DNA of 64,000 bases, taken from SCTM01 sp965279655 (GTDB lineage Bacteria > Pseudomonadota > Alphaproteobacteria > Rhodospirillales > Rhodospirillaceae). The notes under the pieces were generated by a model. It was not told the DNA's origin. It saw only the letters and a list, made by a program, of their open reading frames with translations, and made no database searches. The stretch's first letter is position 1; every line of letters starts with the position of its first letter. Of this stretch, positions 28,250-36,706 are shown piece by piece. The DNA lies in the NCBI GenBank assembly GCA_965279655.1, contig OZ257255.1:3162001-3226000 (forward strand). The letters are read 5' to 3'. The position numbers and the translations under genes are program-made.

Positions 28250-29592
28250 TAGAGGACCTCCTTCAGGCCGGCGACAAGCGCATCCATGTCCGAGTCCGTG
28301 TTGGTCTCCGTGGCGCTGAGCAGCAGCAGGTTCGCGAGTTCCGGATAGGTCGGATAGAAGCGCGAGGCCGGGACACCGCCGAGGATGTTCATGGCGGCGA
28401 GTTCTTCGACGATCGTCGCGGCGGGCTTGCCGATGTCGACGGCGATCTCGTTGAAGAAGGCGGTGGGGATAACCTTCACGCCCTTCAGCTTCTCCAGCCG
28501 CTCCGCCAGCAGGACGGTGTTGGCGTGATTGAGTTCGGCGAGACGCACGAAGCCGGCTTCGCCCAACAGCGTCATGTGGATGGAGAACGCGAGCGCGATC
28601 AGGCCGGAGTTGGTGCAGATGTTGGAGGTCGCCTTCTCGCGGCGGATATGCTGCTCGCGCGTGGACAACGTGAGCACCCAGCCGCGGCGGCCTTCCTCGT
28701 CCGTGGTTTCGCCGGCCAAGCGGCCCGGCATCTGGCGCAGGAATTTCTCGCGCGTCGCGAACAGGCCGACGCCGGGACCGCCGAAGCTCATGGGGCCCGC
28801 GAGCGATTGCCCTTCGCCGACGACGATGTCCGCGCCGATCGCACCCGGCGGGGTGATGAGCCCGAGCGCCACCGGTTCGGGAACGCACACCACCAGCAGC
28901 GCACCGGCGGCGTGGCAGGCATCGGCGAGGGCCGCGTAGTCCTTCAAGGAGCCGAAGAAACCCGGGGTCTGCACGACCACGCAGGCAAGCTCGTTGTCGA
29001 TGCGGCCGATCAAGTCCTCGACGCCGTAGGGGTCGGGTGCGAGCAGGTCCACATCGATATCGAGGAAGCGCATGGAGGTGGCGGTGACATCGCGGTAGTG
29101 CGGGTGCACGGTGCCGGACACGAGCGCCTTCGAGCGCTTGGTGACGCGGGCGGCCATGGCGACGGCTTCGGCGCAAGCGGTGGCGCCGTCGTACATGGAG
29201 GCGTTCGCCACTTCCATGCCGGTGATGAGCGCGACCTGCGTTTGGAACTCGAAGATCGCCTGGAGCGTGCCCTGGCTGATCTCCGGCTGGTACGGCGTGT
29301 AAGCGGTGAGGAATTCACCGCGCTGGATCAGGTAATCCAGGCTCGCCGGCGTGTGGTGGCGATAATTGCCGGCACCGAGAAAGGCCGGGGCTTTCGTGCA
29401 ATCGAGGTTCTTCGCCGCCATCTTGGACAGGGCGCGCTCTACCTCGATCTCGCTCGCCGTGTTCGGCAGCTTGAAATTCGCGGACGCCAGCGCGCTCCTG
29501 GGCAAATCGCGGAACAGATCGTCGACGCTGTTCACCCCGATGGCCGCGAGCATGTCGCGGCGGTTGGCTTCACTTAAGGGCAGATAGCGCAT
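28249..29592 (-). CDS. gcvPA: Glycine dehydrogenase (decarboxylating) subunit 1
   Basis: The non-catalytic half of the split glycine decarboxylase, 447 residues. It opens with MRYLPLSEANRRDMLAAIGV and contains FLGAGNYRHHTPAS, TAYTPYQPEISQGTLQ and YDGATACAEAVAMA, all diagnostic of GcvPA. It pairs with GcvPB. It is 12 bp downstream of gcvH. A two-subunit P-protein is one of two architectures; many proteobacteria have a single ~950-residue chain instead. Confidence 0.97.
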   Translation of the reverse strand: MRYLPLSEANRRDMLAAIGVNSVDDLFRDLPRSALASANFKLPNTASEIEVERALSKMAAKNLDCTKAPAFLGAGNYRHHTPASLDYLIQRGEFLTAYTPYQPEISQGTLQAIFEFQTQVALITGMEVANASMYDGATACAEAVAMAARVTKRSKALVSGTVHPHYRDVTATSMRFLDIDVDLLAPDPYGVEDLIGRIDNELACVVVQTPGFFGSLKDYAALADACHAAGALLVVCVPEPVALGLITPPGAIGADIVVGEGQSLAGPMSFGGPGVGLFATREKFLRQMPGRLAGETTDEEGRRGWVLTLSTREQHIRREKATSNICTNSGLIALAFSIHMTLLGEAGFVRLAELNHANTVLLAERLEKLKGVKVIPTAFFNEIAVDIGKPAATIVEELAAMNILGGVPASRFYPTYPELANLLLLSATETNTDSDMDALVAGLKEVL

Positions 29593-29604
29593 AGGCGATG
29601 CTCC

Positions 29605-29982
29605 TTAGCTCAATTCCGCGACGTATTTGTCGTAGGCGGCCTGATCCATCAGGGCGCTGACTTCCGCCGGATTGCTCAGCGTCATCTTGAAGAACCAGCC
29701 TTTGCCCTGGGGGTCCTGGTTCACGGTCTCGGGCGCATCCGGGAGGGCTGTGTTGCCTTCGACGACTTTGCCGGTGAGCGGCGCGTAGACTTCGCTGGCG
29801 GCTTTCACGGACTCAACGACGGCCGCTTCGCCGCCGGCCTTCAGATCCTTGCCGGCCGCGGGCACTTCCACGAACACGATGTCGCCGAGCTGGCCTTGGG
29901 CGAAGTCGGTGATGCCGACGACGGCGGTGGCGCCTTCAATGCGCACCCACTCGTGGTCCTTCGTGTAGCGAACTTCGGTCAT
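29605..29982 (-). CDS. gcvH: Glycine cleavage system H protein
   Basis: A 125-residue lipoyl carrier shuttling the aminomethyl group between P, T and L proteins. The lipoylated residue is Lys60 in VVESVKAASEVYAP. The opening RYTKDHEWVRIEG and the GITDFAQGQLGDIVFVEVP strand region are standard. It is separated from gcvT by 66 bp that contain an intergenic palindromic repeat. Confidence 0.97.
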   Translation of the reverse strand: MTEVRYTKDHEWVRIEGATAVVGITDFAQGQLGDIVFVEVPAAGKDLKAGGEAAVVESVKAASEVYAPLTGKVVEGNTALPDAPETVNQDPQGKGWFFKMTLSNPAEVSALMDQAAYDKYVAELS

Positions 29983-30008
29983 GACTAACTCCTAAGCTTT
30001 TTGTTTTC

Positions 30009-30055
30009 GGCGTGATCTTTTCGGAAAACCGGTTCCCACTTTTCCGGATCACGCC
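30009..30055. repeat. Intergenic palindromic repeat overlapping the gcvT stop
   Basis: Outer arms GGCGTGATC (30009-30017) and GATCACGCC (30047-30055) enclose a second inverted repeat, CGGAAAA...TTTTCCG. The sequence resembles a short palindromic repeat I know from intergenic regions of several alphaproteobacteria. Here it supplies the gcvT stop codon (30049-30051), so gcvT's last residues are encoded by the element. Confidence 0.65.
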
Positions 30056-31167
30056 TTGAAATAGCGGTGCGAGACGAACGGCAGGGTGCAGACTTCCGCC
30101 GGTTGGCTTTGGCCGCGCACGATGAGTTGCAGCGGCGTGCCGGGCTTGGCGTAGGCGGCCTCGACGTAGCCCATGGCGACGGGGCCGTTGTAGCTGGGGC
30201 CGAAGCCGCCGGAGGTGATCTCGCCGATCTTCTTGCCGTCGGCGTTTTGGATCTCCGTGTGTCCGCGCGCGGGCGCGCGGCCAAGCGGCTTCACGCCGAC
30301 ACGGCGGCGCGGCGCGCCGTCCTTGAGGTGATGAAGAATCTTCGCCGCACCCGGGAAGCCGCCTTCCGCGCGGCGGCGCTTGCCGATGACCCAGGCGAGC
30401 GAGCCTTCGATCGGCGTGGTGACCGTGTCGATGTCGCTGCCGTAGAGGCACAAGCCCGCTTCGAGGCGGAGAGAGTCGCGCGCACCGAGGCCGATGAGTT
30501 CGACTTCAGGGGCGGAGAGCAGCTTCTCCGTGACCGCAACGACAGAGTCATTCGGCACGGAAATCTCGTAGCCGTCTTCACCGGTGTACCCGGAGCGCGA
30601 AAGGCGAACGGGCACGTCGCCGAATTTGCCGGTCGCACTGGTCATGAAGCCCATGGTCGCGGCGGCGGGGACGAAGCGCGCGAGCACCTCGGCGGCCTTC
30701 GGGCCTTGCAGGGCGATCAACGCCGCGTCTTCGTGGCGGGTGAGCACGGCACGGCCGCCAAGCCGCGCGGCGATGTGGGCGAAGTCGCGGTCTTTGCAGG
30801 CGGCGTTGACGACGAGATACAGCACGCCGTCGCTGACCTTGGTGATCATCAGATCGTCGATGATTCCGCCGTCCTCGTTGGTGAGCACGGAGTAGCGGAT
30901 CTGCCCAGGCGCGAGGCTCGCGAGATCGCCCGGCACCAGGCTTTCCATCGCGGCGATGACCTCATCGCCGGCGAGCGTTCCCTGCCCCATGTGGGACACG
31001 TCGAACAGGCCGGCGGCATTGCGGGTGTGGAGATGTTCCTTGAGGACGCCGAGCGGATAGTTCACCGGCATGCGATAACCGGCGAAGCCGACCATCTTGC
31101 CGCCGCGCGCGATGTGCAGCGCCTCGAGCGGCGTCGTCTTCAGTGTCTCAGATGATTGATCGGCCAA
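30049..31167 (-). CDS. gcvT: Glycine cleavage system T protein (aminomethyltransferase)
   Basis: Transfers the methylene group from aminomethyl-GcvH to tetrahydrofolate, releasing ammonia. Landmarks are TPLEALHIARGGKMVGFAGY, FDVSHMGQG, LALQGPKA-like LIALQGPKAAEVL, SRSGYTGEDGYEI and the C-terminal barrel with GEITSGGFGPSYN. I prefer the TTG at 31167 (LADQSSETLKTTPL, 372 residues). It has GGAG 7 bases upstream and matches the family's usual beginning. An ATG at 31200 adds 11 unlike residues and sits against a strong palindrome. The gene leads the gcv operon, downstream of the glycine riboswitch. Confidence 0.93.
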   Translation of the reverse strand: MADQSSETLKTTPLEALHIARGGKMVGFAGYRMPVNYPLGVLKEHLHTRNAAGLFDVSHMGQGTLAGDEVIAAMESLVPGDLASLAPGQIRYSVLTNEDGGIIDDLMITKVSDGVLYLVVNAACKDRDFAHIAARLGGRAVLTRHEDAALIALQGPKAAEVLARFVPAAATMGFMTSATGKFGDVPVRLSRSGYTGEDGYEISVPNDSVVAVTEKLLSAPEVELIGLGARDSLRLEAGLCLYGSDIDTVTTPIEGSLAWVIGKRRRAEGGFPGAAKILHHLKDGAPRRRVGVKPLGRAPARGHTEIQNADGKKIGEITSGGFGPSYNGPVAMGYVEAAYAKPGTPLQLIVRGQSQPAEVCTLPFVSHRYFKA

Positions 31168-31203
31168 GGATACGCTCCGACAGGGTGAATCGCGCACCAT
31201 AAG

Positions 31204-31220
31204 TCGGACTCAGAGTCCGA
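31204..31220 (-). promoter_or_regulatory. Palindrome between riboswitch and gcvT, candidate expression platform
   Basis: TCGGACTC-A-GAGTCCGA reads as a perfect 17-base inverted repeat. As RNA it would form a stem of about six base pairs with a small loop, 10 bases after the second aptamer and 37 bases before the preferred gcvT start. No U run follows, so control of translation is a more natural guess than termination. Confidence 0.4.
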
Positions 31221-31230
31221 ATCGTGGCGC

Positions 31231-31402
31231 GCCCTCCTCTGTCGGAATGACCTGAAAGATTCACCAGCCCGCAGTCTGGCTTACTTCTTCGGTGAGACGG
31301 ACTGTTGCGGCGCCGTCTCGTTTCCAGAGTACCAAACCCCCGCGGTCCGGTTGCCTGAGAGGTTCCGAGGGCGGTTGCTCCTTCGGCGCCGATCTCCACA
31401 AG
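31231..31402 (-). promoter_or_regulatory. Tandem glycine riboswitch upstream of gcvT
   Basis: Reading the minus strand, aptamer 1 (about 31402-31313) shows GGAGA, GCCGAAGGAGCAA, CCTCTCAGGCA and CTCTGGAAACGAGAC. Aptamer 2 (about 31300-31231) shows CTCACCGAAGAAGTAAG, TCTTTCAGGTCA and GACAGAGGAGGG. These are the conserved blocks of the two glycine-binding units. Glycine binding would switch on the gcv genes downstream. No alternative terminator is visible. The block assignments are read by eye; boundaries are approximate. Confidence 0.9.
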
Positions 31403-31506
31403 ATTTAGTGGGATCGAACTCTTCCACGGGGATATCAGGTAGGCGGAATGTGGGGTGATTCGCCTGTGTGGTCAAAGGCGAAGTTATCCACAGCCCACTT
31501 GGGTTT

Positions 31507-32067
31507 TTAGCGCTGCGGCGTCGCCTGCTGGATGCGCCGGCTTTCGTTGTAAGCGGCGTCCGCTTCGCTGATCTGCAGGCCCACGTAGACGTCGTAGGCC
31601 GCACCCGGCTCATCCTTGTCGAGCGGGATGAACACGTGCACCCCATTGTCCTGCACGCGCTGGCGTGCGCCGGCGGACTTCGGAAGCGAGGCTTCCAGGG
31701 TCATCACCCGCTTGCCTTCCGGCTTGGGGTAGAACTGCGGAATGGCGATGAAGTAGTTCACCGGCACCTTGCCGCCCTTCGCCGCGGGGCCGGCCACCAC
31801 GTCGAACACCAGGTCCATGGTGAGATCGACGCCGTTCTTGGAGAATTTGCACTGGCCGTCATAGCCGACCATCTCGATGGCGTAGTCGATCTGCGTCAGG
31901 TCCTTGGAGGTGTCCTGGAACTTGACGTAGCGGGCCGTATTGCTGTCGACCCTGACCTGGGGGCACGGCGGCACGGGCTTGTTGCTGCAGCCCGCCAGGG
32001 CGAGCGCAGCCAGCACCGGCAGGGCGACCCATGCGGAAGCGGTTCGGACGAACGAATTCAAGGTCAT
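31507..32067 (-). CDS. Conserved lipoprotein of unknown function
   Basis: A 186-residue lipoprotein. The signal ends in the lipobox LAGC, with Cys27 as the likely lipidated residue, followed by Ser28, which favours outer-membrane sorting. The mature part has a mixed beta pattern (ARYVKFQDTSKDLTQIDYAI, GVDLTMDLVFDVVAG, VNYFIAIPQFYP) and looks like a single globular periplasmic domain. I recall similar alphaproteobacterial lipoproteins but no function. It is divergent from ispH, with 161 bp between starts. Confidence 0.7.
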   Translation of the reverse strand: MTLNSFVRTASAWVALPVLAALALAGCSNKPVPPCPQVRVDSNTARYVKFQDTSKDLTQIDYAIEMVGYDGQCKFSKNGVDLTMDLVFDVVAGPAAKGGKVPVNYFIAIPQFYPKPEGKRVMTLEASLPKSAGARQRVQDNGVHVFIPLDKDEPGAAYDVYVGLQISEADAAYNESRRIQQATPQR

Positions 32068-32228
32068 GAGCGGCCGGGGAAAGGGGGAATGCGGGCCAGC
32101 CTTTGCTTTCGCGGGCCCACGGGATTTGCTATCGATGCGCCGGTCCGGCGCGGGAGCGGCAGTCTATAGGCAGCCCGTGCAAGACTCTAGATGGAAGTGG
32201 GCCACCCCCCGGGGCCCCCAAGTATCTG

Positions 32229-33170
32229 ATGAAAAAGCCTGAACTGACGATTCTCCTGGCCGCCCCCCGCGGCTTTTGCGCGGGCGTGGAGCGTGCCATC
32301 GCCGTGGTGGAGCGCACCCTGGACAAGTTCGGGGCGCCGGTCTTCGTGCGCCACGAGATCGTCCACAACCGGCATGTCGTGGAGAGCCTCAAAGCCCGGG
32401 GCGCTGTGTTCGTCGATGAACTGACCGAGGTGCCCGCGGGCCGCCCGGTGGTGTTTTCCGCCCACGGCGTGCCGAAGTCCGTGCCCGCCGACGCCGAGGC
32501 GCGGAACATGGTCTACATCGACGCCACCTGCCCCTTGGTCAGCAAGGTGCACATGGAAGCAGAGCGCCATGACCGGGCCGGCCGGGAAATCATTCTCGTC
32601 GGCCACGCCAATCATCCCGAGGTGATCGGCACCATGGGCCAAGTGCCCGACGGCCGCATGCTGCTGGTCGAGACCGTGGAACAGGCCGAGCGCGTGATGC
32701 CCGCCGATCCCACGCGGCTGGCCTATGTCACCCAGACCACATTGTCGGTGGACGAGACCGAGACCATCGTCGCCGCGCTCAAGCGCCGGTTCCCGGAGAT
32801 CGTGGGACCGCGCCGCGAAGACATCTGCTACGCCACCACCAACCGCCAGTCCGCGGTGAAGGCGATCGCGCCGCGGTGCGATGCGTTCCTGGTGGTCGGC
32901 GCGCCCGCGTCTTCCAACGCCAATCGCCTGGTCGAAGTGGCCCAGAAATGCGGCTGCACCTACGCCAAGCTGATCGAGTCCGCCGATGCGATCCGCTGGG
33001 ACGAGATTCCCGGCGGCACATTGGGCGTGACCGCGGGCGCCTCCGCGCCGGACGTGCTGGTCGAAGGCGTGATCGCCGCCGCGAAAGCACGCTACAATGT
33101 GACCGTGGAAGAAGTGGCGGTCACCGAAGAAAAGATTGTCTTCAGCCTGCCGCGCCTTCTGAGCGCTTGA
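32229..33170 (+). CDS. ispH: 4-hydroxy-3-methylbut-2-enyl diphosphate reductase IspH
   Basis: Last enzyme of the MEP isoprenoid pathway; it makes IPP and DMAPP. The 313-residue protein has the three cluster cysteines Cys17 (APRGFCAGVERA), Cys101 (IDATCPLVSKVH) and Cys200 (EDICYATTNRQ), plus VFSAHGVPKSV and GHANHPEVIGTMGQ. I took the ATG at 32229, where family similarity begins. thrB starts 16 bp downstream and rnhA follows, an order seen across alphaproteobacteria. Confidence 0.97.
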   Translation: MKKPELTILLAAPRGFCAGVERAIAVVERTLDKFGAPVFVRHEIVHNRHVVESLKARGAVFVDELTEVPAGRPVVFSAHGVPKSVPADAEARNMVYIDATCPLVSKVHMEAERHDRAGREIILVGHANHPEVIGTMGQVPDGRMLLVETVEQAERVMPADPTRLAYVTQTTLSVDETETIVAALKRRFPEIVGPRREDICYATTNRQSAVKAIAPRCDAFLVVGAPASSNANRLVEVAQKCGCTYAKLIESADAIRWDEIPGGTLGVTAGASAPDVLVEGVIAAAKARYNVTVEEVAVTEEKIVFSLPRLLSA

Positions 33171-33186
33171 GGAGCCGGCTGGGGGC

Positions 33187-34167
33187 ATGGCGGTCTATAC
33201 CGAGATTTCCGACGACGAGCTGATGGCCTTCGTCGCCGAGTACGCCATCGGCGACGTGGTGGGCTGCAAGGGCATCGCCGAAGGGGTGGAGAATTCCAAC
33301 TTCCTTCTGCAGACCACGCAGGGCTCGTTCATCCTCACGCTCTATGAGCGCCGCGTGAATCCGGCGGACCTGCCATTCTTCGTCGGGTTGATGGAGCATC
33401 TGTCGCGCTCGGGCGTGCGCTGCCCGGTGCCGGTGAAAGACCGCAAGGGCCGCGACCTCAAGACTCTCTGCGGCAAGCCGGCCGCGATCGTGAGCTTCCT
33501 GCAAGGCATGTGGCCGCGCCGGATCGCGCCATGGCATTGCGGCGACTTGGGCCGTGCGCAGGCCGAGATGCATCTCGCCGGCATGAGCTTCGACATGCGG
33601 CGCGACAATGCGCTGTCGGTGAACGGCTGGAGCGCGTTGTTCGCCACGATCGAACCGCGCGCGGCGGAGGATGTGCAGAAGGGCCTGCACAAGGATCTGG
33701 CGGCGGAACTCGAGGGTTTGGCGAAGACGTGGCCGAAGCTGTCGCCCGACGCGGAGTTGCCGGCGGGCGTGATCCACGCCGACCTGTTCCCGGACAACGT
33801 CTTCTTCCTCGACAACAAGTTCTCGGGGCTGATCGACTTCTATTTCGCCTGCACGGATTTCCTAGCCTACGACCTGGCGATCTGCCTCAACGCGTGGTGC
33901 TTCGAACCGGGCGGCGATTTCAACACCACCAAGGCGCACCGGCTGCTGTCCAGCTATGAGAGCGTGCGGCCCCTGTCGCAGGCCGAACGCGACGCCCTGC
34001 CTTTGCTCTGCCGGGGTGCAGCGATGCGCTTCCTGCTGACGCGCCTGTACGACTGGGTGAACACCCCGCCGGGCGCGATGGTGAAGCCGAAAGACCCGCG
34101 CGAGTACCTGCACAAGCTGCACTTCCATCGCGGGGTGAACAGCATCGCCGCTTATGGATTATCGTGA
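33187..34167 (+). CDS. thrB: Homoserine kinase ThrB, choline/aminoglycoside kinase fold
   Basis: Phosphorylates homoserine for threonine synthesis. The 326-residue protein is the APH-fold ThrB used by alphaproteobacteria and pseudomonads, not the GHMP kinase of enterics. The catalytic loop is GVIHADLFPDNVFF near residue 195 and the metal-binding motif is GLIDFYFACTDF. The N-terminal opening and IVSFLQGMWPRRI hinge region match the family. Its stop overlaps the rnhA GTG by four bases. thrC lies about 8 kb away on the other strand. Confidence 0.95.
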   Translation: MAVYTEISDDELMAFVAEYAIGDVVGCKGIAEGVENSNFLLQTTQGSFILTLYERRVNPADLPFFVGLMEHLSRSGVRCPVPVKDRKGRDLKTLCGKPAAIVSFLQGMWPRRIAPWHCGDLGRAQAEMHLAGMSFDMRRDNALSVNGWSALFATIEPRAAEDVQKGLHKDLAAELEGLAKTWPKLSPDAELPAGVIHADLFPDNVFFLDNKFSGLIDFYFACTDFLAYDLAICLNAWCFEPGGDFNTTKAHRLLSSYESVRPLSQAERDALPLLCRGAAMRFLLTRLYDWVNTPPGAMVKPKDPREYLHKLHFHRGVNSIAAYGLS

Positions 34168-34616
34168 GCGACGCCTCCACAGACGTCGAGATTTTCTGCG
34201 ACGGCGCCTGCCTCGGCAATCCGGGCCCGGGCGGCTGGGGCGCGTTGCTGCGCTTCAAGGGCAACGAGAAGGAAATCTCCGGCGGCGAGGCGCACACCAC
34301 TAACAACCGCATGGAACTTCAGGCGGCGATCGAAGGCCTGAACGCCCTGTCGCGGCCCTGCCGCGTGGCGGTGACCACCGACAGCCAGTACGTGAAGAAC
34401 GGGATCACCGCGTGGATTCACGGTTGGAAAAAGAAGGGCTGGAAGACAGCCGACAAGAAGGACGTGAAGAACGCCGACCTATGGCAGGCCCTCGACGCCG
34501 CCCAAGCGCGCCACGCCCACGTGAGCTGGCACTGGGTGCGCGGGCATGATGGCCATGCGGAGAATGAGCGGGTGGACGTGCTGGCGCGAAATGAGGCGGA
34601 GAAGTTTAGGGGCTAA
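34164..34616 (+). CDS. rnhA: Ribonuclease HI
   Basis: Degrades the RNA strand of RNA-DNA hybrids. The 150-residue protein has the four catalytic carboxylates Asp13 (IFCDGAC), Glu51 (NNRMELQAAIEGL), Asp73 (TTDSQYVKNGI) and Asp138 (ERVDVLARNEA), and the basic handle HGWKKKGWKTADKK. It starts at a GTG coupled to the thrB stop. Length is standard. Confidence 0.97.
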   Translation: MSDASTDVEIFCDGACLGNPGPGGWGALLRFKGNEKEISGGEAHTTNNRMELQAAIEGLNALSRPCRVAVTTDSQYVKNGITAWIHGWKKKGWKTADKKDVKNADLWQALDAAQARHAHVSWHWVRGHDGHAENERVDVLARNEAEKFRG

Positions 34617-34652
34617 CACGAGCGGTCGCGTCCGCCACCCTGGACTCCGCTA

Positions 34653-35387
34653 TTACTGATACCGTTCGGCTGATTTCTGATCGCGTTCGTCAGCGGCAAT
34701 CTTCGCAGCACCGCCATAACCCGTAATGCGGTCCGCCACGAACGGATTGGTCTGGCGCTCTTGCCCGAAAGTCGAGGGCGGGCCATGGCCGGGGATGAAG
34801 GTGATGTCATCGCCCAGCGGCCACAGCCGTTCCGTAATGGAGCGGATCAGCTGTTCGTGATTGCCGCGCGGAAAATCGGTGCGGCCGATGGCGCCGGCGA
34901 AAAGCACATCCCCCACGAAGGCAAGCTTCAGCTCGGCATTGTGGATGACGACGTGACCCGGTGTGTGGCCGGGCGTGTGCGTGACAGTGAAGTGCATGCC
35001 TTCGAACGTGAGTTGTTCGCCATCCTCAAAATAGCGATCCGGCGTGACGTTGCGGCCGCCGACGATGCCGTAGCGTTTTCCGCCGGACTCGATCTGGTCG
35101 AGCCAGAACTGATCCTCGCGGTGCGGGCCTTCGACGGCGACGCCGGTGCGTTCGCGCAAGTCCGCTGCGGCGCCGGCGTGATCGAGATGGCCGTGCGTGA
35201 GCCAGATGCGTTTGAGCGTGAGACCGAACTGATCGAGCGCGCCCATGAGCTTGTCGATGTCGCCGCCGGGGTCGACCATGAGCGCGTGCTTGGTCTCCGT
35301 GTCCCACAGCAAGGAACAGTTCTGCTGAAGCGGCGTGACGGGCACGAGGCGGAGCTGCAGCTTGGACTCGGGTGGCGCTTCGGTCAT
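34653..35387 (-). CDS. MBL-fold hydrolase, glyoxalase II-like
   Basis: A 244-residue metallo-beta-lactamase-fold enzyme. THGHLDHAG (64-72) carries the metal-binding His/Asp set; HTPGHTPGHVV, FVGDVLFAGAIGRTDFPRG and FIPGHGPPSTFGQE complete the two-metal site. The arrangement matches the YcbL/glyoxalase-II-like group that hydrolyses thioesters such as S-lactoylglutathione; the substrate is not certain. The ATG at 35387 was chosen because the upstream in-frame reading overlaps the peroxiredoxin gene in the wrong frame. The gap to that upstream gene on the same strand is 17 bp. Confidence 0.88.
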   Translation of the reverse strand: MTEAPPESKLQLRLVPVTPLQQNCSLLWDTETKHALMVDPGGDIDKLMGALDQFGLTLKRIWLTHGHLDHAGAAADLRERTGVAVEGPHREDQFWLDQIESGGKRYGIVGGRNVTPDRYFEDGEQLTFEGMHFTVTHTPGHTPGHVVIHNAELKLAFVGDVLFAGAIGRTDFPRGNHEQLIRSITERLWPLGDDITFIPGHGPPSTFGQERQTNPFVADRITGYGGAAKIAADERDQKSAERYQ

Positions 35388-35404
35388 GAAATCTGTCTCG
35401 AACC

Positions 35405-35893
35405 TTACAGGTGCGCCAACACGTACGAGGCCGCGGACACCTCGAACGCGCCGGGCTCGTCGACAAACAAATGCGTCACGCGGCCCTGCGCGGCAACCAT
35501 TGCGTAGCGGTGGGATCGTTCCCCCATGCCGAACGGCCGCGCATCGGTGGCCAGCCCCATGGCGCGGGTGAAGCCGCCGTTCCCATCCCCCAAAAGGAGG
35601 ATGCGTTTGCCCACGCTGTTGGCCGCGCCCCAGGCGGCCATCACGAAGGCATCGTTGGTGGCGATGCACGCCAAGGTGTCCACACCCTTTGCTTTGAACG
35701 CGTCAGCCGCCTCGATGAAGCCCGGCAGATGCCGCGCGGAACAGGCCGGGGTGAACGCTCCGGGAACGGCGAACAGAACCAGTCGGCCATTCTGCGCGAG
35801 ACGGGCGACCGAAATGTCGCGAATTGCGTTGTCCTCAATGGTCTGGACGGGAATGTCCGGGACTGGATCGCCAATGCGGACGATTTCGGTCAC
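35405..35893 (-). CDS. Peroxiredoxin, Prx5-like
   Basis: A 162-residue thiol peroxidase of the AhpC/TSA-redoxin group. The peroxidatic cysteine is Cys51 in VPGAFTPACSARHLPGF, the motif of the Prx5 subfamily. Cys74 in DTLACIATND is a possible second cysteine, though not in the usual resolving position, so glutathione or glutaredoxin recycling is plausible. Peroxiredoxins next to ispH-thrB-rnhA are common in this class. It is divergent from the AlgH gene, with 69 bp between starts. Confidence 0.92.
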   Translation of the reverse strand: MTEIVRIGDPVPDIPVQTIEDNAIRDISVARLAQNGRLVLFAVPGAFTPACSARHLPGFIEAADAFKAKGVDTLACIATNDAFVMAAWGAANSVGKRILLLGDGNGGFTRAMGLATDARPFGMGERSHRYAMVAAQGRVTHLFVDEPGAFEVSAASYVLAHL

Positions 35894-35962
35894 AGGCTTA
35901 CTCTTCCGGCTGCCGCGGAATGCCGTCCGCTTCGTTTCGGTTTTATGGTAAAGGATTCCGTT

Positions 35963-36544
35963 ATGGCAGGCACCGGTCGCATCGTTTCCTCAAGCTACCT
36001 CGTGGGACAGTTCTTGGTATCGATGCCGGGCATGGCCGATCCGCGTTTCGAGAGCACCGTGATCTACATGTGCCACCATGCAGCCGATGGCGCCATGGGG
36101 CTGATCATCAACCGCCCGATCGAAGACCTGGTGTTCAACGATATCCTGTCGCAGCTCGACATCAAGCCGGGCCGAGGATGCGAGGAGATCCGGGTGCATC
36201 GTGGCGGCCCGGTCGAGACCTCGCGCGGGTTCGTTCTGCACAGCACCGACTACAATCGCGAAGGCACGTTGAAGGTGAGCGACGACATCGCGCTGTCCGC
36301 CACTACGGAAATCCTGCGCGCCGTCGCGACCGGCGACGGCCCGATGCGCAGCCTGATGGCGCTCGGATACGCGGGCTGGGGCGAAGGCCAGCTCGACGAA
36401 GAGATCAAGCGCAATGCCTGGTTGTCCGTGCCGGCGGATTCGGAACTGCTGTTCTCCGAGGACGTGAGCAACAAGTGGTCCCGCGCGCTCGGCAAGCTGG
36501 GGATCAACCCCGCGATGCTGTCGGCGAGCGCGGGGCACGCGTAG
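35963..36544 (+). CDS. YqgE/AlgH family protein
   Basis: A 193-residue protein of the YqgE/AlgH family. It opens GQFLVSMPGMADPRFESTVIYMCHHAADGAMGLIINRP, of which SMPGMADPRFEST and GAMGLIINRP are the family hallmarks; HRGGPVETSRGFVLHS follows. The structure is known from the family but the function is not clear; AlgH was named for an effect on alginate regulation. The ATG at 35963 has AAGGA 7 bases upstream; an ATG at 35945 lacks one. Confidence 0.92.
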   Translation: MAGTGRIVSSSYLVGQFLVSMPGMADPRFESTVIYMCHHAADGAMGLIINRPIEDLVFNDILSQLDIKPGRGCEEIRVHRGGPVETSRGFVLHSTDYNREGTLKVSDDIALSATTEILRAVATGDGPMRSLMALGYAGWGEGQLDEEIKRNAWLSVPADSELLFSEDVSNKWSRALGKLGINPAMLSASAGHA

Positions 36545-36573
36545 AGGCATCGCGTCTCAAGTCCTCTCAGGCT

Positions 36574-36675
36574 GTCATCCCGGCGAAGGCCGGGATCCAC
36601 TGGTCAAAGAGCACGACTCTCTCGATGGGATTTTGCGTCCTGAGGAGTGGGCCCCGGCCTACGCCGGGGTGACGA
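36574..36675. repeat. Paired intergenic hairpin repeat (CCGG-GAAGG-CCGG type)
   Basis: GTCATCCCGGCGAAGGCCGG near 36574 and the reverse-oriented CCCCGGCCTACGCCGGGGTG near 36650 form a facing pair, each itself a stem-loop. This short repeat type is scattered between genes in many proteobacteria. It lies between the convergent algH and SDR genes. Confidence 0.7.
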
Positions 36676-36706
36676 TCGGTGGGGAGGGGCAGCACAGTGC
36701 CCCGCC

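Noticed and set aside
31281..31646. Open frame across the gcvT leader region
   Set aside because: It lies over the glycine riboswitch and the end of the lipoprotein gene, and its composition is unlike real genes here.
36574..36675. CRISPR-like or integron-like repeats
   Set aside because: There are only two facing hairpin units with no spacers; this fits a common intergenic palindromic repeat.
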